Shown here one piece after another: positions 45,975-59,844 of a stretch of DNA of 64,000 bases. Within the stretch, counting starts at the first letter, position 1, and every line of letters begins with the position of its first letter. The DNA comes from Combretum micranthum (lineage: Eukaryota > Streptophyta > Magnoliopsida > Myrtales > Combretaceae): contig JAMXBD010000364.1 of assembly GCA_024138025.1 (NCBI GenBank), positions 1-64,000 on the forward strand. Reading direction: 5' to 3'. A program made the position numbers and the translations under genes. The notes below the pieces were generated by a model. That model did not search any database. It worked only from the letters and a program-made list of their open reading frames with translations, and was not told the DNA's origin.

Positions 45975-48752
45975 TCAATCTGTATCATCATTATCGCCCT
46001 CATCACCATTTGATGGAGTAGGAGAATGAACTTGTCCACCTTGATATCCTGTGACACAATATGTAAGGTAATGAGGCCCATACATGCACAATTAATGGAA
46101 AAATAAAAATCATAGAAGAGAGTAATAAAAAGCTTAATGACAAAATTAACCTGAGCTACTAGGAAAATTCGAGCAAAGTTGTTGTACAATTCGAGTAAGT
46201 TCAGCTAGCTGTAAAACATATATTAGTAATAGTGATATATCATGATCCAACAATAAAGGAAATAAGAAGTACACATCACAACAGAGCATACTTTTTACAA
46301 AACACTTCATATGTTATAATCTTACAAATACTCATACATCATTATACAATTCACATGGTGTGTCGATATAACTAAAGTCCTTTCGTAAAGTATTAAAGTC
46401 TATATATTAGAACAACTTTTTTTCCTTGTTTTGAGTAGGTATTCTCTTCTATGTTTAAGCTTAGAAGTATTAAAATAGAAAATCAAGAAGCTTGGCAACA
46501 CTAGAAGTATGTAGACTTAAAAATTTTGATCTATCCAATAATATATAACCATGGATGATGCTTATAGCAACTTGCAAAAGGACAGGGAGGTCATTCCCAA
46601 TATTAAACATAGCACCAATATGATATATTCTATGCATGAGTCCATTACACTTAAACCAAGGCAAACTGACCCTAGTAGGGAAGTAATAAATTGCTGGGAA
46701 TTATAGATTCTAGTTTATATATCAGAGCAACCAAGCATTTAGTTGACCCTCAGGCATCCTTTAAAATATATGAAAATATGAAATTAGTTAAGGATGTTTA
46801 AAAAGGAAAATTTCCAATAGAAAATGCTAACTGCACTTCCTTGAAAGGAGCTTAATTCTCCCCCAACTTTTTCCTAAAGAAAGTACTAACTGCCCTTCCC
46901 TTTTTGAAACAAGTTAACGCCACTCGACCAATAAGATATTATGAAAAAAATTAAACAACAAACAACTAGTCCTAAGACAAAGATTCATATAGACTAACGA
47001 TTCCAAAAAAAATCATCTCATAATATTCAACCTCAAACGAAAAAACACTAAGGCCAAAAACTCAATAAGGTCTTTACTTCAAACCTTAACAAGAACACCA
47101 CCTACATTGTGCAAACATATCAAACTAGTTCATGGGTCTTACAAGTTGTTCACATGTTCAAAATAGCCATTCAAATTATGATATGCCCCTCCTTTAACTC
47201 GACAGAGGGAGTGCTAATTACCCATACATATGTAGATCACTAATAGTGACTAAAGTCTGCATGATTTAAAGATATTATTTGACAAAAGAAGTTCAATCAT
47301 AGAATGCAACAAAGTGCCTAACAGATCAACACGTAATGGAGGAGAATTACAAATTAATTTGCTAAACATAATCGAATGCAGCACAATATATGAAGAATCA
47401 TACATATAATGGAGGAGAATTACCTGTTGACCTTGCTGCTCATGTAGGTTTCGTTCCTTTTGAAGCTTTTCTTGTGTTTCACATAAAGTAGCTTTCCACT
47501 CTTCCACTTGAATTTGTCTTTACGATGATCTCCCAATTGATGGTGGTCCATATCCTCTCCCAGGATGATAATCAGACCTTGCACTTGCATTCTTTAATTT
47601 GTCTACTATCTTGTCCACTATCTTGTCCAGAGTCAATGGGTTATTTGAAGATTGTGAATCTTCATGCATCTTTACCATCATCTCCTGAATTGGAAACAAT
47701 AAATGCCCATATTATCTATAATTCCTTGCTTCATAATATGCTAAAAATGTAATCAAACTCATAAACTTATGTAATCTTCTTTAGCTTGCTGAGAGACCCA
47801 TCCACTTGTACCATTAGACCTTGGATCACTGCATTGAGTTTGCTTAAAGAACTCAATAGCATTGGGCGGCTGACGATTTTGATTTATATAAATGTATATA
47901 TGTATGAAAATGTTAAAGACTTAATCAATCATAATGATATATATTCAAAATTATTTGAAACACTTACTTGCTCATTTATTCTGCTCTGAAATGATCTAAG
48001 CCAGCCCTGTGTAGATACTTCACTCTACTTCGTGCATCCTCCCAACCATCGACTTAGTTCTCTATTAAATACAATTTTATGTGATTATAAACTCAATTTC
48101 CAATAGTAAAATGAATGGATTTTAGATTTACCTTTGAGGATGGTTCGTTCGATTGCAAAATTGCCTTCTCTTCTTCAATCTCCCTCTTTCATATCTCAAT
48201 AAGCTCTTTCCAGTCATCATCATTCAAAGTACTTGGTTTAGCAGCATCACCAATAATTGTCCATCTATGTTTTGTTTTGGAATGATGGTTTCTGTATAGA
48301 TTTCCCATCCGTTTGTTTGTAGCCTTGAAATTGTTATCTTTTTTGGTGATATCGTCAATATTTAATCGATTCTACATCAACAACGTATATCAAGATAACA
48401 ACATTAGTTAGCAATTTTGCATACAAATTGTATTCAAAATATTTATGCACCATAAGAACTCACGCTATTCTACATCCATTTACAAGCAAGACTACTAAAA
48501 AAGCTATATTGTCAAACATATGTGGTTTCAATTTCATTGTCAAATGAATTGTCAGATATAGTAGTTAGAAAACATCATTTGCATGCATTAGTCCTTAGTG
48601 GAAGTCCACTGCCAAATACCAATAAGTTGTTTTATTAGATCAAATGCCAAACAAATCAAGAATTCTATTATATTAAATTGAAGATTGTGATATGTACTCT
48701 CTATTACACCCAAAAAAGTGGTTGAATAAAACAAACAACGACTAAGAAAAAG

Positions 48753-48807
<55 letters not shown>

Positions 48808-51800
48808 CGCGTATAGATATATTGCATGTACTGGTTTGACAAGAATGGCGGAGATGATATAACAATGCTAGATCATTTCTGGATTTATAGTAGATGGTGA
48901 ACAGTAGATGGAAATTTGATTTATTTACATCAAAATGTGTGTTGTCTTATCATCTTGTTAATGAGTTGTATTGTAAATTTTGAATGAGACATGGTTTAGA
49001 ATTAATTTATTGGTTGAGGACATTAATAGGATGCATCATCGTTAATAAAATTAAAAACATATATGCATGCATTCTTACGGGGTGGGAGGAATTATTAATA
49101 ATATAGATGTTGTGGACATATTCATTCGATGAATAGAGTGATGAATTTATACACTTGCGGTTGATATAAAATATATTATACCTTATGATGAAAATATAAA
49201 CCAATAGGATATTTGAAATTTTCATATGCTTTTAATGCGTGTAAATTAATTATTTACGTGTTCATGTTTCCTTTTTCAACCTTCATGTTTAGAGAAGCGA
49301 CGTACAGATTAAATGAGAAATTAGATAGTAATTTCCATTTTGTTTTCTATTATTTAGAAACAATGGATTTTGTCTTAGATAAAAAGGGCTAGAAATAATA
49401 AAATAGATAAAACAACAGAGCAACTGTATTTTTTTATCCTTACACTTACCTTTACTCTCTTCCAAGCACGTTGTTTTCTGAAAGGGGGATTATCCTCCAA
49501 TCATCGATACGAAGGCGAATCAAGTCCCTACAGGCATTCCCCATTTCACATGCTAATTTAGCAGATTAGTCTATTCTTAGTGGACGTCCCCCATCAGTTG
49601 TAAACTCAATTACCATTTTGCCCTTTCGTCTATTGTTTTCCTTCTCAAGTGCCAGTCCTCGATATGGACCTCTCTTATGTGTGGATATTAATGAGCTCTC
49701 AGTTCCTAAAAATACAAGGGAAAAAATTATTTGCATGCCTTATACACTTTCACTGTTTAAATAGACCTAGTTAAATAAATGACCTTGGAGTTGAGTTGGA
49801 TTGGACGAGTTGGTGCCCGTTGAAGAAATATGTATTTGACTATTATTGGTTTCGCGTTCTTGGTCAGGTTCATTTTTTGCATCTAAAGAAAGTTAACAGT
49901 AAGAGAAAATCAAAATTAACGGTGAAATTTAATATGAAATTGACATAATGCATGAATATAGATCAGTTGTATAAAACATTAGCAAAAGAATCAAAATGTC
50001 ATTAGATTGTCTAAAACCAAGTGTATCACCTCCTATAGAAAGCCAGTTCATAAATTTATGAAACAAATTGAATCACCTCCCAAGGAAACAGGAACATTTG
50101 CATCTAAAAAAGCAAAGCATAGAACCTAAAATAATGAAATAAATTCATAAGGGCATAATTTCATGTTTAAAAAGGCCATGGTAGAGGGATATATCTAGAT
50201 GTTAATTTATCAATAAAATAAAATAAAACATATAAAAAATAAATAAAAAAAAATGGAAAGACAAAGAAGAAAAAACAAGGAAAAAAAAACAGAGAGAGAT
50301 AAAATAAAATGGTTTAAACTAAACGAATATGAACATATACTACTATTATTAACTCAAGTAGATGATCGAATCCAATATTATCCTAACAATTTCCATTCAA
50401 TCCAGTGAAAGTCATCATTATAGAAAGATATATATCAGAAATGGATAGGAAGTTCAGATTTCATCAAATCCATTTATGAAGGATAACGTTTATTAACAGC
50501 AGCATAAAAAGAAAGATATATATATATATATATATATTCATATCAAATCTTCGCGTTTTCCTTCCATATCCATATAGCAGGATTAACATTTGTTAATATA
50601 TATATATATATATTATGTACCAAATCTTCCTCACATTTTTCTTCCACATCCATATCCCATTTCTCTACCACATAGGCTATACATACATATATATATATAT
50701 ATCATGCTTTCATTGGTTTTCATAAAAAAAGCAAGTGTATGATAGCATCAGAGTCATAATAAAGAGAAGAGGAACATGCTAAGTACAGTACACAAATGTT
50801 GGTTTTCATCAAAATATAGAGGAACAGAACAGATTGAAAATTTTATACTACATCCGGTTCGGATTTGTGATGATAATGATGGTTTGATCAGAGAGGGAAC
50901 TAAATAAGAGTGTAATATATCTCAAACTATCATATAGATGTCGTTGATAATGTGCATGTTACCGCACAAATCGTTCTGCTGACACCAAATATCTTTTCTT
51001 ACCTAAATTAAATGTATAGAAAGTTCACAGCCCAATAACTAGAGTATATTCTTGCTCATTAACTTGAGTAACCTCATAACACAACTACAATTTTTAGCAA
51101 AATAAACTACACCTGTGAAACAGGGTTTATAAAGAAAGCACACAACCAATTCAAGTTTGAGAAGCTAGCCTACTGATCACTAGTTGAGTTATTTACCAAA
51201 GTACAAGGCAATGGATGCGTGCTCAAGTGAAGTCCACCAAAGAGTTTGGATGCTTAATCCTCTCATCCAATACAAGCAACAATAGCAAAGGATAATAGCA
51301 AATAGAACAGAGTTAATGGCTATATTTGCCAAGTCATAATATCAATTGATGAAGAGGGTCCAAGCATACTCAGGTCGATGTAATAAGCTAAGTGTCTCAC
51401 AGAATAAATAAATAAATAGAAGAGAACCTCCATTGAAGGGGATTCTTCTTCAATGTCAAGTTACTTATTATTTTCATCAGCTCCCATGAGATAACATGGC
51501 ATTCAAGTTTCATGAAAGTGGAACATAAAAAAGTTCATGCTTACCCATACTGTGCAGCTAGAAACATAACATCATGCAAAAAATTCAAAACAACCAAAAT
51601 AGCAAATTTTCTTTACATACAGTTGTTACTTAGTTCACTAGGAAATTAGCTCATGTGAAGATTACAAAAGTATCAAATGTATAGTGAGTTATGAAAATGT
51701 TGTTATTCTTTAAGAATGCACCATTTCCACATCAGTGAAATATTTTCCAAAAGAGTAATAACAAACCTCTTTAGTAAGGGCCTGCAACTACTACTTTGTA

Positions 51801-52131
51801 ACATTGCAATAAGAATTCATAAGCCAACATTCGTGTAATAGCAAAAATTTGCCTACTTATTGCTAGTCTTATAGCATCTCATTATCTTTTTTCACTTTGC
51901 ATATGAAATCTTTCAATCAAAAGCATCAAAACATATATTAGAACATACATAGATAATTATAAAGGTTACCTCTGTGAGGAGAAGGATTGGCTGGTTGATT
52001 GCTAGGTGGCAATTGATGCTGATCATCATGATTCGATTGTCTGATTCATCAATAATTGGTAATCGAGTGTCCCGATTAGCCCTTCCCCCCCTTCTCTGTA
52101 TGCTCCTTCGTCCCCAGCCATTGTAATCCTA
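45975..52131 (-). pseudogene. TNPA/Ptta-type second gene of the CACTA element, multi-exon, with stops
   Basis: Exons recognised on the minus strand: about 52131-51970 (GWGRRSIQRRGGRANRDTRL, then Asn/Gln/Pro-rich); about 49880-49785 (Ser/Thr/Asn-rich); 49705-49450 (RGPYRGLALEKENNRRKG, FTTDGGRPLRI, a short conserved block of plant En/Spm second proteins); 48371-48132 (ANKRMGNLYRNHHSKTKHRW); 47684-47424 (ending in a coiled-coil, EEWKATLCETQEKLQKERNL); 46208-46151; and 46048-45975, ending in an acidic tail and TGA. Most have good GT/AG borders. In-frame stops occur after DWKELIEI (TGA) and after SIGRSS (TAA). In the family this protein binds subterminal repeats and brings the ends together for TNP2. 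It is probably inactive; some exons may be missed. Confidence 0.75.
48752..48815. repeat. Compound (TA)-(TG)-(CG) alternating tract inside the CACTA element
   Basis: About 60 bases alternate purine and pyrimidine without a break: (AT)n, then about 14 GT units, then about six GC units, then gtata. Frames across it are artefacts. Confidence 0.95.
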
Positions 52132-52292
52132 CAATCATATAAGAAAAAAGTGCAGCAATTAAAATTTAGATTAGAACGTATATAGATAATTATAAAGGAA
52201 CTCTACATACATGTTTTAAAATAAATCATCATGCTAAAGCAACATGCAATGGAAAAAAAATTACAAGGACAAAGAGGCAAGAGCAATGTATA

Positions 52293-55200
52293 CTAGGAAC
52301 TCATACAAATGTCATCGCTGCTATCATCGCTGCAATCATAGTCAATGAGTGTATCATCTTGCTTCTTCGTCCACATCTCCACCCCATCTTCATTGCTTTC
52401 AACCATTCCTTCTACAACGTCCTCATCAATAGTCTCATCACCTATGTCGACTCTCAATGACACATCGATATCACAATCAACTACTGGATGGTGCTCATTT
52501 TCTCTATTCTCATTTGCCATAACATGTTCCTCTACACTCTCATTGCCAATCGAACTTCCACATCGGTGAACACATTTGCATCACCCAACAATGCATTTAT
52601 ATCATAGATGTGACGATGCTGAAATTGTTGCACCACACGCCAATTAACTCCTAGTCGCATGTCCTCTAAGTAAAATATGCTTAACTTGTGATGCTAACAC
52701 ATACGGGTCATTATCATACCAAGTACGAGTAACCTTAATACTTTTAAATCCATTATCTACCGCATGGCGATGCCTCTCATTAGTGTCCCACCACTTACAT
52801 TTAAATAAAAACACTCGTTTGTTTCTGACATAAGTAAACTCATATATATCTGTTAAAACCCCATAGAATTCCTTCTTCACATTCCTTCACTTCCTTCTAC
52901 AAGAACTCCACTATTTTGAGTCTTCTTCCTCCTATCAAAGTCTAATGTATGAAACGTACACCATTGTATATTATTTTGTTGTATCTCTTGAAACATGATA
53001 TCGGGTCCTAATGATAATGCATACAGTGCACTAATGACCGGATCACAACTTTCATACAACATGCTCATCTGAAATAATGCAAGAAAAATTTAGTATCAGT
53101 AAACCTTGTTAACCTTTGTTTATTTACAAAGTAGATTGTTATATATGGATTTAATATGTATATATACTTACCTTACTCATAAACCATTGGTTAAATTCAT
53201 TTTTGTGGCGTATATCTATGTTATCTCCATGTTTGTGTGTAAAATGTCTCTGTGTTCACTGCAATAGAATGGTCACTTTACTTAGTTTATATGCAAGTAC
53301 ATCCTTAATTGACATATTACTTTACGAACATTTAACTTACTCTAAGTAAGGTTGAATCTCTTGGCAATTGTTGATAATGTACCATTTTGCAGTTTCCACC
53401 TCCTCATCTGATAATACCATATGTAGGTGGGATATGAAGCCAATCTTATTTGTGAAGACATCCAAGCCACCATCTTCTAAAGAATCAAAATTCCTATCTG
53501 GACGATTAAATGCTCTCACACCTTCTAAGTGAAGTGAACACCATGTCAAGCACTCATGAACAACATAAGCTTCTGCAATGGAGCCTTCTGGACAAGCTCT
53601 GTTTCGAACAAACTGCTTTAAAGAGCCTAAGTATCTACAAATAGGAATTAAGGGTTCATGTTAAACACTTGGACAACAACTTAAAAATAGTAAATATCAA
53701 GTGTGCATTGTACCTCTCAATAGGATACATCCAACGATAAGCAAAGGTCAGCCAATAATGACTCCTGAGGTAAGTGGATGGCTAGATGTACCATTACATC
53801 AAAAAAAGCAGGGGAAAGATTAGCTCTAACTTGCATAATATGGTGATAATGTCATTCTGCATCTTTTGTACTTCTTCAACATTCAAAATTCGTTGACAAA
53901 GCCTCTCAAAAAAGGTTCCAAGCTCGCTTATGGCCACGGTGACCTCCTTAGGCAATAATCCACGAATACCAACAGGCAAGAGTCGTTGAAGCAGGACATG
54001 GCAATCATGACTCTTCATTCCTGAAATCTTAAGTTTGATTGGTCCACACATTGCCTATGTGTGATGCATAGCCATCGGGCAATCTAACATTCCTTAGAAA
54101 TTGACAAAATAATCTCCTCTCATTTGGACTTAATGTATAACTTGCACATGGCATTGAATACTTGCCATCAGCACGTTTCTTTAAATGTAAGTCCTTTCGA
54201 ATACCAAGCTCCTCTAGATCAAGTCTAGCTTTGTAAGTGTCTTTTGTTTTTCCCTCCATCCTAAGTATTGTATTAGCAACATTCTCACATATATTTTTCT
54301 CAATATGCATGACATCTAAGTTATGTCTAAGCATCAACTTTGCCAATATGGCAATTCAAAGAATACGGACCTTTTTGTCCAGTTGAATGGGGTAGCATGA
54401 TGGACACTTCTGGATTTTCCTAGATGCTTTCCCATTTCCACGTTTATCACTAATTGTAATTGGTGTAGAATGTCTTCACCTGAATATTGTTCTGGAGCTT
54501 CACGAGTATCACGCATTCCATCAAATTTCAAGCTGCGTCTCCACCTATGGTCCATGGCAACCACATTCTATGACCAACGTACCCAATCTTGCTATTAAGT
54601 TTTATCGATGGTGTTTGATCTTCGCATACAGGACAAGCACTGTATCCTTTTGTGCTCCATCTGACAAATTCCCATATGCAGGAAAGTCATTGATGGTCTA
54701 CATTAGTGCGGCACGCATTTTGAACGAAGACTTAGTATACATCATATGTCCACAATCCATCAATCCAAAGCTCCTTCAGCTCATCAACCAAAGGCTGCAA
54801 ATAGATGTCGATCTCCTTCCCGGTGCTTTAGGCCCGGAATTAACAACGCCATCATCATATATTCTTTTTTCATGCACATCCAAGGAGGTAAGTTATATGT
54901 AAGAAGCACCATAGGCCACATGCTATATGATTGGCTCATAGTACCAAAAGGATTGAAGCCATCACTAGCTAGACCAACCTCACATTACGACTATCATTTG
55001 CAAACTCTGGAAATTGAGTGTCAAAATTCATCCAAGACAACCCATGCTGGATGTCCCATAAAATTTTCTTCTCTCTTATGTTCTTCCTTATGCCAACACA
55101 TTTTTTGTGCAGTTTTAGGATTCATGAAACCATTGCAATCTTGGTTTAATAGGAAAGTATCGCAACACCTTCAGGAATGGGCTTTCTAGATCTGCTGGAC

Positions 55201-55949
55201 ACCTTATATCTAGACGTACCGCAAGTGGGGCAATGTTGAAGATGCTTGTTACTACCCCAAAATAAACAAAATCATACTTACAGGCATGGATATTATGATA
55301 ACCCATGCCTAAACCCCTCAAATACTTGTTTGCATAATAATAGGACTTGGGAAGGGTCTCTCCATTAGGTATCACATCCCGCAACATTGGAGAAGCATAT
55401 CAAAAGACTTGTTGCTCCACTTATTATACTTTCAAGTGAAGGAGCTTAACTATAAACGAGAATTTAGAAAGCTTACACCCTGGATAAAGCTCTTGTTGTG
55501 AGTCAGCTCTTAACTTCTAAAAAATCTGATGGAATAGAAAATCCATCCCTATGGGTTGAACCTTCGGCCTCATTTTCAACAAATTCCCCTAAATCCTCAA
55601 GCATCTCTTCAAGCCCATCAATATCATCACCATTTGCCTCATTATACCCCTCTACATCTGGTGTCCTTCCACATTCTTTATGACGAATCCTACATCGAGG
55701 TATCCTTGGCAATACAATAGTAGGCTCCTGCCATGATATATCCAACATTGGTAGGATATCTATCCCATCTACAAGCAAGTGTGCTCTTATGACATTAAGG
55801 GTATGTAATCTATCGTTTAAGCATTTCCTACATGGACAACTTAAACTTCTATCAATTCCAAACTTCATGCGCAAATAAGCGATGAAATAATCCACGCCTC
55901 GTTCATACTCTTCACTTTCAATGTCCAAAACCATCCAACTCTTATCCAT
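52293..55949 (-). pseudogene. TNP2-type CACTA transposase, near-complete but frameshifted
   Basis: Begins MDKSWMVLDIESEEYERGV, the transposase-associated domain with its CPCRKCLND cysteines (55949-55750). An acidic linker follows, then the tnp2 transposase region (about 55387-54030: GETLPKSYYYANKYLRGLG, VLRYFPIKPRLQ, ASDGFNPFGTMSQSYSMWP, NLPPWMCMKKEY, SSFKMRAALM, LLRHNL-type DVMHIEKNICENVANT). Next is DUF4218 (54010 to about 53540: SHDCHVLLQRLLPVGIRGLL, then HYRWMYPIER-like and SLKQFVRNRACPEGSIAEAY) and DUF4216 (about 52900-52640), ending in an acidic tail. A 79-nt intron (53635-53713) is well bounded. Frameshifts or stops lie at least near 55030, between 55000 and 54570 (several), near 53800 and near 53750. 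The enzyme would cut element ends in the nucleus. It lies just upstream of the second gene on the same strand. Confidence 0.9.
53635..53713 (-). other. Intron in the TNP2-type transposase
   Basis: On the minus strand, WMYPIER ends at GAGAG|GTACAATG. The coding sequence resumes after TTTGTAG with ATACTTAGG, restoring YLGSLKQFVRNR. Confidence 0.75.
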
Positions 55950-58900
55950 GTGGCTAGCAAAATTTAAAGAAAAATAAAATCACAACATAGCATGTACAAA
56001 GATTATGTGTGTAGCAATTGGAGAAGAACATTGAAATCAATCAACACTAATATAACAAAGATGCAGAAAATGGGAGCTACACAGACAAGGAAAAAGCAAG
56101 TAGCACAATGAGTTCTCAATCAAGTATTTCAGTAATGCCAAGTTGCAAAGTTTTCACTAGAGATGAATTAGATGAATCAGAACCTACTTAAGACTTAGAA
56201 GTATAATCAAGAGTTGATGCTCCCTCTACTTCTAAAGAAGAGGTCCTAATTGTGCGAAAGATGCTATGGAGTAAAAGGGCTTTGTCCATTTGAATGCATT
56301 AAACAAGGTACGATATCACATGTCAAGAGGAAAGCAGTATTTTCTTTACTTTATCCATGGTTTGAAATATCCTATCAGCATTGTTTGTCTATTCAGTTTT
56401 TGTGCAACCTGGTTTATGTTCATTTTCTTTCATTGAGGTGTCAAATGCAGCAACATGATTTCAACTGCTCTTCGGACTGAAAAGTTACCTATTCTTAGAG
56501 ACATTGAAGACAACCAATTGTATGCTCTTAAGAGTAACGTGGAGCGCTTCTTGTTGAAGATTCATCACTAAAGATGAATAAGATGTTTTATTATTTTTTA
56601 TTGACATTTCATGCCCATGCTTCTACACTGCAATCACTTTATAGTCTTCACTAAATGCCTAAATACCTTTTCATACTATTAGACATGCTGAAAGTTGGAG
56701 TGTCTCTACACTACAAGCGATCAGCCAATATTAATCCCCAGTCAGGGAACCCCCGAAAATTAAAGGAAGGTTCCAATTCCAGAAATCGGGGTGCACATTG
56801 CTGTCATGTTCTTCACTAAGCAGTTTTTATATATTGTTTATTTACCTATATATATTTATGTGTTTATATCTATTATTTATATGTGACTCTACGGACATAT
56901 CTCATTTCCTTGCTTCGTATTGTTGCAGCACTTTCTAAATTAATCAATACATGGATCTAAGGAGTTATTTCAATCACTTTACCACGATCTGTCTATTGTA
57001 ACTTTTTAATAGAACTATGTATGTGATACTATGAACATATGTGTATATATGATTAAAGTATCATGTGCAAATGGTTTGTTATCCTTACCATTGAATCCTC
57101 ACCAAGTTTTTACTAGAGCAAAAGAGGAGAGCCTAGCTTCCTATTTTATGAGAACAATAAAATGTGGCCTCATGATTAGTCAATTTTACTAGACAAATTT
57201 TACAATGTACAGAGTGGAGATTTAAAGGCTCTGCCCGGCAGATACATACAGATGATTCACTAATTCTCTAACATGGTGAATTAGAAGCCACTGCCCAATT
57301 CGAGCTTGGAAACAAATGGGTATATGCCTTAAAAATTTTGAATAACAAACAGTGGTGCAAATAAATCGTGTACTCATCATACTAGCCAACTTGAAAATGA
57401 GATGGTTCTGTTCATGTCAGGATCTGAAGAATATCTTTTCCCCCACAACCTTCCGGTACGTTGATTGAATATGTAATTCATATAGTCAAATCATTACTAA
57501 GCTAACAAGAGGAACATATCAAGAAAAAATCACCAATTGCCATGCTGAGGTTAATGGATGAATTGCACAAACAAGTAAGAAGATCAGTGCACATCACAAA
57601 TTTCACCATAATGATCATATACAAAGAACTGAGATTCCATTCTTACTTAACATACAGATGATGAGACTATTCGAGTGACTAGATTAGTTGGTCTTTTGAG
57701 TGGCAAAGAAGACTTCTCAAAAAGTCTATTTTTTATAAACTAATAAAGAGCAAGTTATGGATTTACCATTGATAATAAGAAAGGATTGAATACATTGGAA
57801 TTTTAAACATTATACGTTGATGTGTAATCGAAAACCACATCAACATCCGAATTGCTATCAGCCATTTTACCCTCATTCTCCTTGACCCAACTTTCCAAAA
57901 CATCGCAATTCATCAACACCAACTACAACTGCTACTATAAATGCTCCTTTTCATCATTCATTTCCTGTAAACCCCGATTCAATTCCTCATCCCGCTACCT
58001 CAAAACAAATTGAACACTAAACAATTCCTCTATCTTTATTTTATTTTATTTTTTTTTAACATCCTTGACAGCTTACTAAATAGATTAGAGCCTTTAACCC
58101 ACTCTTGACCATTTAAAAGTAAAATAAACCAAGTATGAACCACTTAATTTTAAAACAAACAAAACATAACATGGGGATTGCAACATTTTAGACCTTTCAA
58201 CTAATCCGACACCTTCCTTTTACCCCTAGCTCACATAAGCAACTTGGACATCTTCCAGTATTACAACACCCCAGCTACTGGTTTGTCTTAGTTCTTCACC
58301 TACCAATTCTAGAATCCCAAATAGAATCTACACTTATACTGTTATGAAAAACTCCAGTTCTCTATTGTTTTTTTATAGAAACTGAATCAAGTATTAATAG
58401 CATTGACTTACTCATAAAGATTATATGTGAGCACAACATGGAGGTCATAAAAATGGCATTGCCTAACTCAATTGACAGCAATGTGAAAGAACAAGATCAT
58501 ATGACCTTAGATACTTGTACAACTAAATGAATGCTTTATGAGTTCTATGTCTCAATGCAATATAGTCAGTTTCAGTGAAAATAATCCAATCCACAAACAA
58601 GCTACAAACAGTCTGACTTTTATTACTAGCCTTACACATGGAAATCGTAGAACAAATCATTGGCAACTCATAGGAAACAAGTATCTATTAGATGCAATAG
58701 CACAAATGTAAAAAAGAAAAACTAATAGCAATACACACCTAATGTGCCAACAAAACATTGAATCCGAGTTTTGTACTTATGCGAGTGATGTATAATTGGC
58801 ATCAAATAGGCAATAGTCCTATTTACCCCAAAGAACAAAATAATTTACACTCGTATATCTATTTAAAAATCCCTATTTTATGAGGAAAGTATATATGAAA

Positions 58901-59400
58901 CTATCCTTATATATTTACCTAAATCAGAAAAAAAAAAAAAATATATATATATATCCAACAATCATTATAAAGGATAATGAAAAAGAAAAAGCAAGGAAAA
59001 GAATTGACCACCGAACATAAAACTATAAACTTGAGCACTAGTACATGTGCAGAAAAAAATTGAAAAATTTGAACTTTTATTTATACACATAAAAAATGCA
59101 TATAATAGCTTAAACAAACATACAACTATCAAAAAGTTTACAACTTTCATGTTATAAAATAACTTGTTGAATATTTAGTTAAGAACATGATTAAGAAACT
59201 TACAACACAATACATGAAATTATAATGCCACTCTCCTCCCTTAGTTGTATGAAGATTTCGACTTTGAGAAGTCCTCCGTCCCTATCTTTTTGTTGTTACA
59301 ACCTCCTAACAAAAAAGGAAAAAAAAACCACAACATGAATGACAAGTTTGTTTATATATATGGACAAAGATCAATAAATAACAATAGGTATGATTGTATG
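55950..59400 (-). other. CACTA 5' region upstream of the transposase
   Basis: About 3.4 kb between the TNP2-like start and the 5' terminus. No coding exon could be supported. A (TA)n tract lies at 58941-58955. A locally less AT-rich patch at 56700-56830 (ccccagtcagggaacccc) is unexplained. The element promoter and any leader exons would be here. Confidence 0.45.
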
Positions 59401-59430
59401 ATGATAAACATAGCTTCGTTGAAGGCGGAG

Positions 59431-59496
59431 GTAGTGATCGTTGAGGGTAGCGGTAGTGATCGTTGAGGGTAGCGGCAGTGATCGTCGTAGGTGGAG
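59431..59496. repeat. Three 22-bp tandem units near the CACTA 5' end
   Basis: The unit gtagtgatcgttgagggtag (plus cg) starts at 59431 and 59453. A diverged third copy (gcagtgatcgtcgtaggtgg) starts at 59475. The patch is more GC-rich than its surroundings. Confidence 0.9.
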
Positions 59497-59807
59497 GCAA
59501 TGTGTGGGAGTGGGGAGGTACTAAACGGTCACAGTAGTATGGAATAGTTTTGTTCTGTTTTTTATGTTTCCAAAGTTGAGTCTGGCAGGTTGTTTAAAAC
59601 AATCACGTTTTTTTTTTTTTTTTTTTAAAGTTTGTGTGGACTGTTTAATGACAATGTTGGTAACTTTGAAATAATAAAAAAGTTACAAATTTAAAGATGT
59701 TTAATTGTAAGATAAAATTATTTTATAAACATAACTAATAGTGTATTTTAACTAACGTCTAATTAATGTGACTAAATTATAAAAGATGGGCAATGTTTGC
59801 AAATATT

Positions 59808-59841
59808 GCAAACGTTACCCAATATCAAAATTTTTGTAGTG
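59808..59841. repeat. CACTA right terminal inverted repeat
   Basis: Ends ...atttttgtagtg, the complement of CACTACAAAAAT. The adjacent taa (59842-59844) repeats the left flank. Confidence 0.9.
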
Positions 59842-59844
59842 TAA

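Larger units (their letters stand above)
44592..59841 (-). mobile_element. CACTA (En/Spm) DNA transposon, 15.25 kb
   Basis: The ends are CACTACAACAAATTTGG on the left and the complement of CACTACAAAAATTTTGATAT on the right, imperfect inverted repeats of about 30 bp. The 3-bp target duplication is taa (44589-44591 and 59842-59844), and the split LTR resumes seamlessly beyond it. On the minus strand the element encodes a TNP2-type transposase and then a TNPA/Ptta-type protein, the standard two-gene arrangement. It ends (left) in subterminal palindromic repeats. Both genes are interrupted by mutations. By size, termini, TSD and cargo this was an autonomous-class copy. Confidence 0.95.

Noticed and set aside
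54570..55189. Plus-strand frames of 110 and 147 codons
   Set aside because: Antisense shadows of the TNP2-type transposase, whose domain order is clear on the minus strand.
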